64,000 bases of DNA from Phanerodontia chrysosporium (lineage: Eukaryota; Basidiomycota; Agaricomycetes; Polyporales; Phanerochaetaceae): contig MJGA01000012.1 in assembly GCA_001910725.1 (NCBI GenBank), forward strand, positions 124,001 through 188,000, read 5' to 3'. A model generated the notes under the pieces. That model worked only from the letters and a program-made list of their open reading frames with translations. It was not told the origin of the DNA and did not search any database. A program made the translations under genes and the position numbers. Shown here in pieces: positions 37,226 to 48,994 of this stretch. Positions within the stretch are counted from its first letter, which is position 1; each line of letters opens with the position of its first letter.

Positions 37226-39258
37226 GAACTGAATTGGCTCTCCCGTCGACGTCCTCCCTCTAGAGGCTGTGCTCAGTCCTACCGAAATAGATTATTATCT
37301 GTCTACCCTCTATTCTACTTGCGCTCTCCGAGCAAGACCCGCGCCAAAAGGGCGCCTTTCGACGTTTGCAGGTACTTGGCGCTTGCCGGCTTACACGTTA
37401 GCGCCCACTTCGTCGGCGTGTTCCCCAACCAGTCGCAGAGCGACGCAATCGCTTGCAGAGATGCATGTATGACATTGCACAGCTAAATGGCGTGTAAGTA
37501 ACCGGTGTGTACATCCTTGTTTGCTTTGATAAAAGGCTGATGAGACAGATCTCCGTTAATTACCGAGAACTGGTGGTTGCATAGCCCGCCACAGTGCAGC
37601 CTCCCGGCCGAAGTCAAAGGGCACAAGCTAGCCTTGCATCCAGCTTCCTCTCGAATTTCGGAGGAGATGAGGACATTGCTCCTCCAAAACGACGGGCTGC
37701 AGCTTTAGACGTTAGGGGCCAAAGATCAGTACCATTGCCAGTGGAGGTAGTTGAGATGAGCTCACAACAGTCGAGTCGTTGATTAAAGGCTGAAAAGGAA
37801 TACGTAGACGATAGCTGCCTAGGAAGTCCCAAGTGAGACTCCACACCTCGGTCGTTGGCGGCGTCAGGGTATGGCGTGCTCAAGGGTCTGTCACAGATCT
37901 GGCCTGAGTGCGGGGTCGACCGCCGGCACTACTCAGCGCGTCCATCCCTGACAACCACTCCTACGCCGGGGCAGGCTCTCCACATCATAGTTTCTCGACG
38001 CCAAACACGACATAGTGAGCCACATTTATTGACAGACAAGGTGGACATGAAGGTACATTCGTGACGTTCAGTGTCATAGGGTTTGCTCGTTCACGAATAC
38101 TTGCCGCAGTCGTTTCCGGCTCCACCGCGCAGCACTTTGCGGCACGCTTACTACATTACGCAGCATTTTCTCCTCACGGTCCTATCGATTGCCATCCCCT
38201 CCGAGCTAGACAAAGTGTGATCGAGCCGATCTGCACGTTTGAATCTGTCTCATGTGGAGCGCCTCGAGGCCAGCGGTCCTCAGGCACCCAGTACCGGTCT
38301 CTGTGTAATTTCATAGCTTTAGCTCCTATATGGGATCGGCGACACTGCTCAGCAGGCCTGCCATGGGGACCGTCGCTGCCGAGGGTCAGCTGATGGCAAG
38401 CATGCGTAATATGTAGAAGTGGCAAGGGAGAGGTGCGTCTTCGCTGTTGTCACATCGGTTCTCTCTCTAACCGATGTTTTCCCTTCCAGCAAGGTAGTAG
38501 GCCCGGTCAGGCGGTTCAAACATCGGCGTATGAGCCCCTATTCTCTTGAACGATTCACCCAGACTGGCACTCGCCCGGAATGCATGACGTCGCTCAGAAC
38601 GGCGAGTTTTCCTCTTCTCTGACATCGCCCACCGTATTGAACGTTTCATGTCCTCAGAATGCTTCCGTTGGATGAGGCTTGTATTGCTTCATCGTTTCCG
38701 AGTGCCGTGCAGCGGCGACCGACCCAAACAACAGCACGCCACAGTGGGGCACAGCGCGGCCATTCACACGTTCGGCAAGTCAAAGTGGATGCGCGGTGTA
38801 CACGGACGCCGTCACTGTTTGTTGTGGTCGGCAGTCAAGCCCGTTAGTCGGCGGCATCTGCGAGGACGAATGCTTGAAGCTGCGGACGTACGGCCTCAGG
38901 ATGCGATGCACAGGTGAGATTTATCTACTATCTCTGGGTCGGGCTGCGAGATAACGAAAATGAGATGAGCAGAACCATCGCCCGACGCCGAGATGAGGTA
39001 GTCGCGTCGCAGACTGTGTCTGCCTATTTCCCCACGCGGAACTCTCAAACACCTATGGGGCCCCGCACCTGGGGGAATGTTCTCCGTCATTTCGAATGTG
39101 CCGGTACCTCCTCCTCGATCGCGCACGTCGGGGTGTAGATGGCATGGTCTCGTGTCCATGCCCTGCGTTCCTGGAGCGCAAGGCCCGCGGTGTATTTAAG
39201 AGCGCACGGCATCGCATCCGCATCGCCCTGAGCGTGCCTCGTTCATCACCTGGACACG
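37226..39258. other. Two-kilobase gene-poor region upstream of the aquaporin
   Basis: No gene can be supported. A + frame at 37594-37782 (ASSFLSNFGGDEDIAPPKRR) has protein-like composition and might be a remnant, but no family was recognised. The right end holds the aquaporin promoter. Confidence 0.4.
39193..39200 (+). promoter_or_regulatory. TATA-like element of the aquaporin gene
   Basis: TATTTAAG lies 66 bases before the ATG at 39259, following a GC-rich stretch. Confidence 0.4.
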
Positions 39259-40698
39259 ATGTCCCAGCGCGATTCCTACCCCACTAAGGCCGACGAGGCG
39301 AAGGAAGATGTCAGCCACATCGAGGAGATCACTCATTCAGATAAGATATCGCCCACCCCGAGGTTGCTTACGTGCAGCCCACACAGGCGGAGCGGAGTGG
39401 CTGGTTCGGTAGGATGATGTGAGCTCATGTCTCACCGTGGCTGTTAACTGTGCTGACCAGTCATGTAGGGGGTACTTCCAGGAGCCGGCTATCCCTCCTG
39501 GCGAATTCATCACCCGGTACCCAAACAGATGGTCCAGGTTCCGGTATGCTCTGAGCTTCTCGCTGGGTTGGCATCCGCTAAGCAATGCGATTTTGTAGCG
39601 AAATTATCCGTGAACCAGCGGCGGAGTTCCTCGGTACCATGGTGCTCATCGTGCTGGGCACTGGCAACAACTGCCAGGTCACTCTCAGTCAGAACACAGC
39701 AGTCGCTCCTGTCCCGAAGGGTGTACGTCGCGACAGTGCATTTTCATCAGCTTGATGACTCACCATCCGCGCAGGCGTACATCTCGACGACTATGGGCTG
39801 GGCTGCAGGTAAGCTCATTCGGTGCAGAGGTCATCATTCCTGTTTCTAACCGAGGTGATCATTGTTAGCTACCGCCTGTGGCGTCTGGGTTTCCGGCGGT
39901 ATCTCCGGCGGACACATCAATCCAGCGGTCACTATCGCCTTTGCCACCATGCGCGATTTCCCCTGGCGCAAAGTCCCGGTCTTCATTTTTGCTCAGGTCC
40001 TCGGTGCATTTTGTGGCGCAGCGTTTGTCTACGGCAACTACCTCGGCGCTATCAACATCCAGGAAGGCGGCGGCAACATCCGCACAGTTCCGGGCACGGC
40101 CAGTCTGTTCGCTACGTATGCTGTGAGCTGGTTTAGTACCATTCGTGAGAAGAGCTGCGTTTCTGACGACCCGACTAGCTTGATTACATGACGAACATCC
40201 GGTGTTTTCTGAACGAGTTCCTCGCCACGGCCATCCTACTCATTGTCGTCTGCGCGGTCACGGACAATAATGGCGGTGCCCCGCCTCCGGGTCTCGTCCC
40301 GCTCGTCCTGTTCTGCACCATCATCGCTATAGGCTCTGGTCTCGGTATGCAAACCGGTAAGTCAGCCGCATGACTCATCGCAGTGCAGAGCCGACATTGC
40401 GCCCAGGTTACGCTATTAATCCTGCTCGTGATTTCGGACCGCGGACTTTCACGGCAATGGCGGGCTACGGACGCGCAGGTGGGTGGACATAAACACACAT
40501 AGCTGTGCATTGAATTAACACGCCTGTAGTGTACAACTACAGAGACCAATACTGGCTCTACACTCCTATCATCGGGCCTATCTGCGGCGCCATCGGTATG
40601 TGCAAATCTGCTCGCATTCCCGACCTGTTTTAACCGGGCCGTTAGTCGGGGTTTTCACGTACGATCTGCTTGTTACCTCGGCAGGGAGTCTATCCTGA
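39259..40698 (+). CDS. Aquaglyceroporin (MIP family channel)
   Basis: Starts [21 protein letters not shown] soluble N-terminus leads to six helices with both half-helix motifs: [11 protein letters not shown] and, after an intron, [15 protein letters not shown]. The Asp after the second NPA-Arg is typical of glycerol-conducting members. [20 protein letters not shown] and [15 protein letters not shown] are also canonical. It should move water, glycerol or other small solutes across the plasma membrane. One base is missing in the CCCC at 39356-39359; adding it restores [20 protein letters not shown]. About seven introns. The frame stops at 40698 after [14 protein letters not shown] further intron (donor GTAAGC at 40706) could instead lead to a charged tail, GADRDKRARRVHAHAQ, ending near 40845, but only if the stop is itself an error. 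Confidence 0.85.
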
Positions 40699-41214
40699 AC
40701 CGACCGTAAGCACACACTTACCTGATTCCGCCGCGATCCGTTCTGACAGGAGCCGACAGGGACAAGCGTGCTCGGCGTGTCCATGCCCATGCCCAGGCAG
40801 CGGAGAGGACCAAGCCGGGTATCTCTGGGCCCGAGCTCGTCTGAGCTGTCTCACGCGATCGCGCATACGACAGAGCGCACGGTCGACGGATTCCTTGCGC
40901 GTGCGTGTTTCAGAGTGTGCTCAGAGACCATCACGCGACTTCCCTTCGCTGCTTTTCTTTCTGTGTATTCTGTACCATTTGTAAGAGTTGTAGGAAGCAG
41001 TAGGCTTGGCGCCACATATACACGCAGGCGTCTATCTAATCCACCCGAGATTGGCAAGCAGAGGCGTCCGAGATAACAGGATCAGCTCATCACAGCCACA
41101 AAGCCACTCTAGGCGCTCACTTATCATGGAGAGCAAATCGCGATGAAGACAATACAGGTGTAGTTTACACAAGTACAAGTACAACATTGGTGTTACATTT
41201 CATTCAGTCCATAT
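40699..41214. other. Convergent 3' intergenic region between aquaporin and alcohol dehydrogenase
   Basis: Contains the possible alternative last exon of the aquaporin (about 40751-40845). Otherwise nothing was seen. Confidence 0.4.
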
Positions 41215-42736
41215 TTAAGCCCAGTCATCGACGCGGGACGTCTTGGGGCATCCTGGGGCGGGGGATTCGAGAACTTGGTCTCGACAAACACCTTCATGAC
41301 GCCAGATTCGCGCTTGTCGAAAGCTTTGTACAGTTTCGGGAAGTCCTCAATGGGGACACGATGCGAGATCATGCTGTATTAGACGTGTTAGCGTGCGAAC
41401 CAGGCGCCATGGCATGGGTCAAACTCACAATGTGGGGTCGAACTTGCCCGTCATGATGTACTCCTCGAGGATTTCCTTCCACCACTTGTGGACTGGAGCT
41501 TGACCATTGCCAATGAGGCGGACGCCCTTCTCCATGAGCGCACCGATGTTGACGTGGTTCGCATAACCGGCATACGCAGCGATGAGGCCGCAGCGGCCGC
41601 CCTTCTTCACGCTCATGATCATCTCGTTGATGATCTCAGGGACGTCCGTCTCGAGCATGAGCGTCTTCTCGACCTTGTGCAGGAGACTCTTCGGCTGGTG
41701 GAAGGTGCCACAGTCGAGCGCCACGTCGAGTCCGCCTGGGCAGATTTCCTGGAGACGTTTGACAACGTCGGTGTGCTTAGAGAAGTCCAAGGGCTCGACA
41801 CCGCTCTCCTTCTCTGCGAAGGCGAGACGTTCGGAAACGCGGTCGATGCCAATGATGCGCTTCGCGCCCTTGAGCTTCGCAAATTTCGCAACGCATTGAC
41901 CAATAGGACCAAGACCCTGTTTTCACGAGTCAACGAGATGCTTCGCGAGAAAGCAATAACGATCATACGAACCCAGATTCCAACGGTGTCACCCTCGTTG
42001 ATACCAGTGTCCATGACACAGTGATAAGACGTAGAGAGCACGTCTGACAGGTACAGTGCCTGCTCATCGGAGATGCCTTCGGGGATGGGCAGCAGGTTGA
42101 CATTGCCTTTCGGAACGCGGACGTATTCGGCCTGGCCTCCGGCGAAGCCACCAGTGAAGTGCGAGTAGCCAAAGAAGCCTGCGTCGCGATGTCCGTACAT
42201 GGCGTTCTGAAGTGACGAGGGATTCGTGCGGTCGCAGAATGAGGACAACTTCTGCTTGCAGTAGCTGCATTCTCCGCAAGCGATCTGGAAAGATGCAACG
42301 ACACGGTCGCCGACCTTGAGGTTGGTGACGTTAGGTCCAACTTTGTCGACAACTCCCATAAATTCTGCACAACAAGTCAGCAAGGAGAATTCGTAAGCAG
42401 CATCGAGGGGACTGACCGTGACCCAAGATATCACCCTTCTGCAGAGTGACGATCTCGCCATGGTACAGGTGAAGGTCAGAACCGCATATGGTAGTGCCAG
42501 TAACCTTCAGGATGACATCGTCTGGCTCTGTGATGTCGGGAACCGGCGCGTCGATGAGTCGTACGTCTTGAGGACCGAACCAGGCAAGTGCTTTCATGCT
42601 CTTTCCAGGGACGGCTTTGTACTCGGGGTGCACTTCCGTCGGGATGGCACCCATTGCCTGCGCGGCGGTTAGTACGACATCGTGCATCGGCACACATGAC
42701 ACTCACATTCTGAATCGCGTTCGAGGCTGCTTGCAT
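41215..42736 (-). CDS. Zinc-dependent alcohol dehydrogenase (GroES-like, MDR family)
   Basis: Starts MQAASNAIQN at 42736; the next exon begins AMGAIPTEVHPEYKAVPG. The catalytic zinc ligands are in TTICGSDLHLYHGE and ILGHEFMGVV, the structural zinc Cys cluster in CGECSYCKQKLSSFC, and the NAD(P) Rossmann loop in GLGPIGQCVAKFAK. SHFTGGFAGGQAEYVRVP is typical of the formaldehyde-dehydrogenase-like subgroup of medium-chain dehydrogenases; the substrate is unknown. The C-terminus PGCPKTSRVDDWA with TAA at 41215 is reached only by adding one base in the GGGGG run at 41260-41264. As written, the frame runs on to a stop a few codons later. A TATA box stands 84 bases upstream of the start. Four introns are seen. 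Confidence 0.87.
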
Positions 42737-43624
42737 GTTGAGATTTTGGCGCGTAGAGTGGTGTTCGTCAAGAGGGTATCTGAATGCTGATTTCTCCCCA
42801 TACGCACATCCCTCTCCGTCTTTATACTCCCAAGTGAACCACCGAGCCCCACCCCGCAAATGACATCACAGCCAAAGCGCGGTTGTACGCCACGGCACAG
42901 GTCTTCTTCCAGGGAGCAAGACGTGTCACTTGAGCTCGAGTGCATCCGAGTACAAGTGACGCGTGCGTGTACGCGGACGATTCTGCTGGTCGTCGACGGA
43001 GGTAGCTTGGCTTGGGCGAACGCGCTTGCCTGCCATAATAAGGGGGGACCAACAACGATGATGAGGCACCGGTCTAAGGCCAGCCCGGCAAATACACGCA
43101 GAGCTTGTGTGGTGTGGGATAGCCAAGCCGTAGCTGGTATATGGGTTTCGGAGCAGTTTGGTGCAGAAGCAGAGATGGACGTCGACGAGAGACCAGTCGC
43201 AGCTGGCGCCCATAAAGGATAAGGTTAGGGTTCTCGTGACTAGCAAGCCACGGCCGAACTTACGGTGCACGCAGCTCGTGCATGTACGTGAGTCATCTGA
43301 ACAGTCGTTGGGACGACTGTACGACTTGTCTGCAAATGACAGTCTCCTGTTGGCTTCAAGCATAGATGAACTATCAGAGCCTGCGTATTACTAGAAACAC
43401 GAGCTATATACATGTCGAGTGTGCGTGAAGGGTAGACTAAGAACATCAGACACCTGTACGGTATGCAATGATATCTTGATGCAAGCCGTAAAACATGAGC
43501 TAGAATCATGCAAGAGGCGAGAAACGCACAATATATCGTGTAATAGAACGGCGTGCCGGGCTCGAAAAACACATCCAAAGTCCCAAGGTGTCGACCAGGT
43601 ATATGGGAGCCACAGCGGGGACGG
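42737..43624. other. Intergenic region, promoter of the alcohol dehydrogenase and 3' side of the DUF4112 gene
   Basis: Contains the ADH TATA box (42820-42826). Open frames on both strands here lack domains and are not called. Confidence 0.4.
42820..42826 (-). promoter_or_regulatory. TATA box of the alcohol dehydrogenase gene
   Basis: TATAAAG on the minus strand, 84 bases before the ATG at 42736, in the context GGAGTATAAAGACGG. Confidence 0.55.
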
Positions 43625-44535
43625 TCACCTCCGAACGCTGCCTCCTGGTCCCTCGGGGACGTCCTCGATGAAGCGGCTCTCGCGGTGGGCTGGCCCGCCG
43701 GGCACGTCCGAAGTCGCGGGCTGCTTTTCTTCGCGCTTGCTCCGGCGGCGGAACCAGCCGCCGCCGCCGCCGCCCGCCTTCGCGCTGGCGCCGTTCTTGC
43801 CAGGCACCTGCTCGCCCGGCTGCGAACCTGCACCGGGACGCACTACTGCGGGGTCTTGCTCGCGGTCCTGCTCCCGCTTGAGGAACTCCTCGCCGCGTAT
43901 GCGCAGGTACTCTTCGAGCAGCGCCGCGTTGCGCGAGTTCGCCTTAAATGCCGCGAGCACGACGTCGCCAATCAGCGGGACGAAGCCGACCGCTGCGGAT
44001 ACGGCGTTGTTCATGAGCATTCGCGCGAGCAGCCAGTCCGGGATTCTGCAGCGGGTGTGAGACAACATCTGAGTCTAGGGGCAAAGGAGACGCACTCTGC
44101 TTGACGTGCTTTGCGGACGACGAGGTAGTAATTCAGGGCTGCGTCTGCTACATCACCCGCACCAGGGATAATACCTGCTGGGTGTAAGTACCGTGGCATG
44201 AACAACATGTGGTCCGCAACGCACCAATAATGAAAGTCCACCCGAATCGCAAGCCACACAGATTAAACCCCTTGTCCAGGTAATGAGCTCGCCGCTTCAC
44301 GGACCGCAGAATCTTGGCGTCGCGTTCTGAAAGCCCCGGGGGCAGCTCACGCTGCGCTCGCAGTGCCGGTAAGCACACGTGCCATACAGCTTGCCTCCGC
44401 ACCAGAACTGACCTTACGCCTCCTTTCTCGGCCTTTCTTGTCGATGTACGTCTCGTACAATGGGTCCGCCGGCTGGTACTGCGCCAGGTTCTTTTGAAAG
44501 AGCTTCCGGCCGGTCGACACCATAAACCTGTCCAT
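43625..44535 (-). CDS. DUF4112 membrane protein
   Basis: Starts MDRFMVSTGRKLFQKNLAQY at 44535 (context CCGCCATGG). Three introns join KGRERRRK to RELPPGLSERDAKILRSV, FIIG to IIPGAGDVADAALNYYLV, and RKARQAE to IPDWLLARMLMNNAV. The two hydrophobic segments with the GxIPGxGDxxDAxL and VGFVPLIGDVVLAAFKAN motifs define DUF4112. The molecular role of the family is unknown. The C-terminal part, rich in Glu, Arg and Gly with a Gly run before WFRRRSKREE, is probably cytosolic. All frames join cleanly without base corrections, and the stop is at 43625. Confidence 0.82.
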
Positions 44536-44967
44536 GGCGGGGCGGGGCCTGCGCAGGGGGTGGGGAGCAAGTGCTGTGCCTGTTGCGGGGATTCATTTCT
44601 GGCTTTGTAGGCGGCCGTCTGCAAGGAGCCCGTTAGCCACCACGCGCTGGTGGTGGTATCTCCTGACGTCACATACGCCCTTTCACTGCCATTTCACAGC
44701 AATGTTCACACGGTCAGTACATCGCCTTACCAGTCTTACTACGGCCAGAATCTCATTCTTAGTCAATCAGTATACGGGCTTCAAATAACATGGAAACGTG
44801 CTCAATATCTCAGGAGGTTGCTAGTTTGCCTATCCGGCCTAGATTATCAGCGTCGACGTGCACAAGTGTGTTACAAGGGAAGTATAAGGCAGCAGAAAAC
44901 ATTGGTAGTCGGCTTGTATGGTTTGCCGGCATGCAGAAAGAAGTCATGATGTGCGCATCGGAACACC
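44536..44967. other. Spacer between DUF4112 and F-box genes
   Basis: About 430 bases with no supported feature. It should contain the DUF4112 promoter. Confidence 0.4.
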
Positions 44968-46528
44968 CTAGACTGCGTGCGAGCCGGACGTAGATGAGTC
45001 TGCCGTGCTCTCGGGGGACACCAATGTGTCGTCTCTTCCGGAAGAATCCTCTTCCCCTGCCGCCCTGCGCTTCCTCAAGCCGGCGTTGATCAGGCGAATA
45101 GCGTTGTTATCTTCCTTCCAAAGGGACAACGACTGCAGAGTGGCGCGGGGGAATACCCTGGCAAGAAAATCGAGGCAGCTTTGTGGATCTTTCGTGATGG
45201 CAGGGTGGAATTGTCCTATCGAGAGCCTTTTGAGAGATGTGTGTGGATTGTGCGGGAACTCTGATGAGGGTGTGTCCAAGCATATCCCATCCACATATAT
45301 GGAGAGCTCTATCAGGTGCGGACAATGTGCAGCGAACGGAAGCAGGCCGCTTATGGGCAGCGTCGAATAGACATAGGAAGCCGGCCAGAGGATGAGGACT
45401 TGTAGTTTCGGCCATGCTTTGGACATTGCATATGTGTCAGTTTAGGCCAACATGATCGTTATACCCCGCACCCGAAGCTGGCGAAGATTACGCAAGGGGT
45501 ACAAGTTGGACAGCGACGAGCCCACGAGCGACTGAGGTACCTCGTCAAACTCGAGTTTGATGGCGGTCAGTGATTGGAACCTAGAAGCGGACGCGAGAAA
45601 TGTGGAGAACGCGTCGACGTCGAGTTCCCGTGGTCCATCCTCGCAAGCGTCGATGATATCGAGTTGAATGAGCAACCTCGGGCGTATGCTGGAGAGAAAA
45701 GACGTGGAAGCTTGTATGCGCATGGGAGCTACTACAAGGCCCAGCTTGTGGAGCGAAGAAAAAACGTTCGTAGTTCCAATGAGGAGGTCTTGATACGAGT
45801 TTCCCAGAGGAAGATGCGTTAAGCTCTGAAGAGTCGCTAAGTGTGCGAGGTGGACTAGAGCATCCCTCGGAATGACGCCGTTCATTTTAAGTGCGACCAG
45901 GTGCTTGAGCGATAACAAAGCGCTGTAGATTGCTTCATTTCCTCCCTTGTCCTCGTTGGAAAGGCGGTCCAGTAGCCTCAATTCACGAAGGCCCTGAGCT
46001 TGCTTCTCTATGGTAGAAAACACATACCCGATTGAGTCGGCATGACACTCAACGGTGAGGCTCTTGACTGAAGGTCCCAGGAAGACATGAAGCCACGGGG
46101 AGTTGAGACATGTCAAGTCTTGCAAGTTAGGGAGGAGAGGTCTTGGGCAGTTGTCTAGCAGATCGCCGAAGAACCCATAATACTCATCGGCTTCGTACAG
46201 TGTTAACTCTCGCACGCGACGGCTATGATGCCGAAGGCGCGACCAATTTCTGTCTGATGTCATACCACTGACGGTCTATTGCATTATGAGATCCCAATGC
46301 GTGGTACCTGTACATGTCACGTACCAAGAGATCACTGCCGTCCTCGCCGCGTTCCAACTCGCCAGTTAGTAGCTCGAGAAGTGGCTCGATGCTGTCTAGC
46401 CTTCTCCACACCAAGTCCATGGCGGGGTCGTAAAATGCATGTGAGACGAGTGCGACGTCCACCAGCTTCTCGTCAATATAGGAAACGACATGGCCGACGA
46501 TCTCGGCAATTTGTAGGCAACGGTGCAT
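44968..46528 (-). CDS. F-box family protein, tandem copy A (in-frame stop, possibly spliced out)
   Basis: Exon 1 starts at 46528 with MHRCLQIAEIVGHVVSYIDE and SHAFYDPAMDLVWRRLDSIE, an F-box-like N-terminus used in mushrooms as a putative SCF adaptor. An intron (donor GTACGTGAC) leads to TSDRNWSRLRHHSRRVRELT and a long degenerate LRR region. It is a close paralogue of the gene at 46.9-48.5 kb. Where copy B reads ITLALACADTDAMSKAW, copy A reads ITIMLA, then TAA (45442-45444), then TDTYAMSKAW; no indel separates the two, so this is not a homopolymer artefact. The TAA sits in a 48-nt stretch (45464-45417) with GT and AG ends and a CTAAAC, so splicing could remove it in frame. Otherwise the protein is truncated by about 150 residues. 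Confidence 0.65.
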
Positions 46529-46864
46529 GTTGTGGTAGAGTAAGTAGACAGCATTTGGTCATCAACCACCGTTAATGTTATCAACAATCTCACGGTAAGT
46601 ATGCGGGGTTTACCCACCTTACAAACGTTGTAAGTTGGGCAATGTCTCTTACTTGGTTGTTATCATTGGCGTCTCGAATAGCAAATGAACTTCATTCACG
46701 GGATGTTGTGCAAGCCTACGCATAGGAGTGCTGCGCAGTCGTCATGCCCATGCCAATACTGGCCATACCGACGTGTACATGCGCAAACAAGGGAACTCTG
46801 TACAGTCTCAGACAGCGAAATCGCTGGGCGTCGAATCGGATAGTTTGCCGGTGTAAGGAAACTA

Positions 46865-48451
46865 TTATATGTCCTCCGGAGGCAAGCTAGGCTGCGTGCG
46901 AGCTGGGTGTAACAGTTCAACGACACTCGGGATGGACAATCTCCTGTTGTCTTGACGGGAGAAAGTCTCTTCTCTTCGCCTCTTCATGTCAACATTGATC
47001 ATTCGGATAGCGTCGTCGTCTCCCCTCCAGATTTGCAATGCCTCGAGAGTGGCATATGGAAATACTCTGGCAAGAAAATCGACACAGCTTTGCGGATCGG
47101 TTGAGATGGAAGGGGGCAGCAATCCCATGGAGAGCCTTCGGAGAGATGTGTGCGCATCATGTGGGAACTCCGATGGTGATATACTTGAGCATAAGCCATC
47201 AACGTACAAAAATATCTCCGTTAAGTCGGGACAATTTCTAGCGAATGGAAGGAGGCCACTAATATGCAGTATTGGATAGCGGTAATTCGATGGCTTGAAG
47301 ACGAGAACTTGTAGTTTCGGCCATGCTTTGGACATTGCGTCGGTGTCCGCGCAGGCCAATGCGAGTGTGATTCCGAGCAGACGTATCTCACGTAAGTTGT
47401 GCAAGGCGTACAACGCAGATAGCGGAGAGCCTATAAACGCGTCAGGTTCGAGGACCTCGCCAAATTCAAGATTGACGACGGTTAGTGATTGAAAGCCGGA
47501 AATGGATGCGAGAAATCTGGAGAACGCGTTCACGTCGAGGACTCGCGGACCACTATCATGAGCGTCGCTGATGTCGAGTTGAAGTAGAGACCTTGGGCGT
47601 ATACTGGAGAGAAAGGACGTGGCGTCATGTATCCGAGAGGGAGCTACCAGGAGTCCAAGCTTGCGGAGCGGCCAAAACGTGTTCGGGCTTTCGATCAGGA
47701 TGTCTTGACACGCAATATCAAGAGGGGAGTACGTCAAGCTCTGGAGAGTCTCTAGGTGCGCAAGATGAATCAGAGCATCCGTGGGTAGGGAACCATTCAA
47801 CTGAAAGCTGGCCAGGTGCTTGAGCGATAACACGGCACTGGAGATCGCGTCATTGTCTGCCCCGTCCTTGTCTTCGCCGAGACGATCCAACAATCTCAGC
47901 TCGCGAAGGCCCTGCCCTTGATTCTCTATAAAAGAACATACGAGCCCGATCGAGTCTCTGTGGCAGCGAATAGTGAGACGCTCGACTGAGGGCGCGAAGA
48001 AGATGTGCAGGCATTGGAGGTTGTGGCACGTCAACTGTCGCAGGTAGGGAAGGGGAAAACGTGGACAGCCATCAAGCAGATATCCATAGACTCGGAAGTG
48101 ATCGTCGGCTTCGTCTAGTGTTAACTCTCGCACGCGATGGCCGTGATGCAAAAGGCGCGACCAATCCTTGTCTGAAGGTGCATCCCCGACGATCTACCGC
48201 ACGATGAGGTTTTAAAGACATGTTTAGAAAAGTAGGTCACGCACCATGGATGTGCGGTGGTATGTACTCCGATCTGCCTCGCTAGCTAAAAGCTGAAGAA
48301 GAGGCTCGATTCCTTCTAGCCTTCGCCACACCTTGTCCATCGCTGGGTCGTAAAACGCTGGCGAGATGAGTGCTACATCGACAAGTCGCTCATCAAGGTA
48401 GGAGACGATGTGGTAGATAATATCGGAAACTTGAAGACAAATATTGGGCAT
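46865..48451 (-). CDS. F-box family protein, tandem copy B
   Basis: Two exons. Exon 1 (from 48451) reads MPNICLQVSDIIYHIVSYLD and SPAFYDPAMDKVWRRLEGIE. The intron (donor GTGCGTGAC, acceptor GCGGTAG) joins it to IVGDAPSDKDWSRLLHHGHR. The remaining 420 residues hold about eight weak Leu-rich units (for example GLRELRLLDRLGED, NLREIRLLGITLAL, SLRRLSMGLLPPS) and end HPARTQPSLPPEDI. No break is seen. Its role as a substrate receptor for SCF ubiquitin ligases is inferred from the fold; the targets are unknown. It lies head-to-tail with copy A, about 340 bases apart. Confidence 0.75.
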
Positions 48452-48994
48452 GGCACGGCTGAGTGAGTAGAGCGAAGACGGTCAAGCCTGGGGGCGCCGA
48501 CACGGCGCTAGAATAGCTCGAGGCGCCGAGGCTGCCACCGAAAGGAGTAACCAAAGGCTTTGACGCTCAATCCATCAACTGGCCACGTGAGTCTGCACGG
48601 AGGGCCTCCGCGACATGTTCCTCGTCCAACTTCCACGTAGTGACTGACAGAGTCACCTACATCTCGCTCAGGGTCCCGTACATTCGCACTCGAGGATGTG
48701 ACACTCAGATGAACACTGTTAGGGGTATAGTATTCTTGATTGAGATTGTCGCCGCGATCGTCCGTCGCCAGGCAGCATTCACCGCATCTGTCCCGCATCC
48801 TTGACAGCCTACCCTCCCGCATCACGCCCAGATCCCGCCTAGCAGCCATGAGGGGTCGGCGTGATTACTGCTTTCAAGGTAAGCGCGCGCTCTGCTTGCC
48901 AGAACCTTGTCAGTCTCTCACACTACGTTTAGCTGCCAAGCTTATATAGGCACAGCTGATATGCCTGGACATCTCACGTTCTCCTCTACTCGTC
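48452..48994. other. Divergent promoter region between F-box copy B and the EF-hand/ZZ gene
   Basis: No coding signal. A short AT-rich segment (CTTATATAGG near 48940) lies about 50 bases before the ATG at 48995 and may act as its TATA element. Confidence 0.45.
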
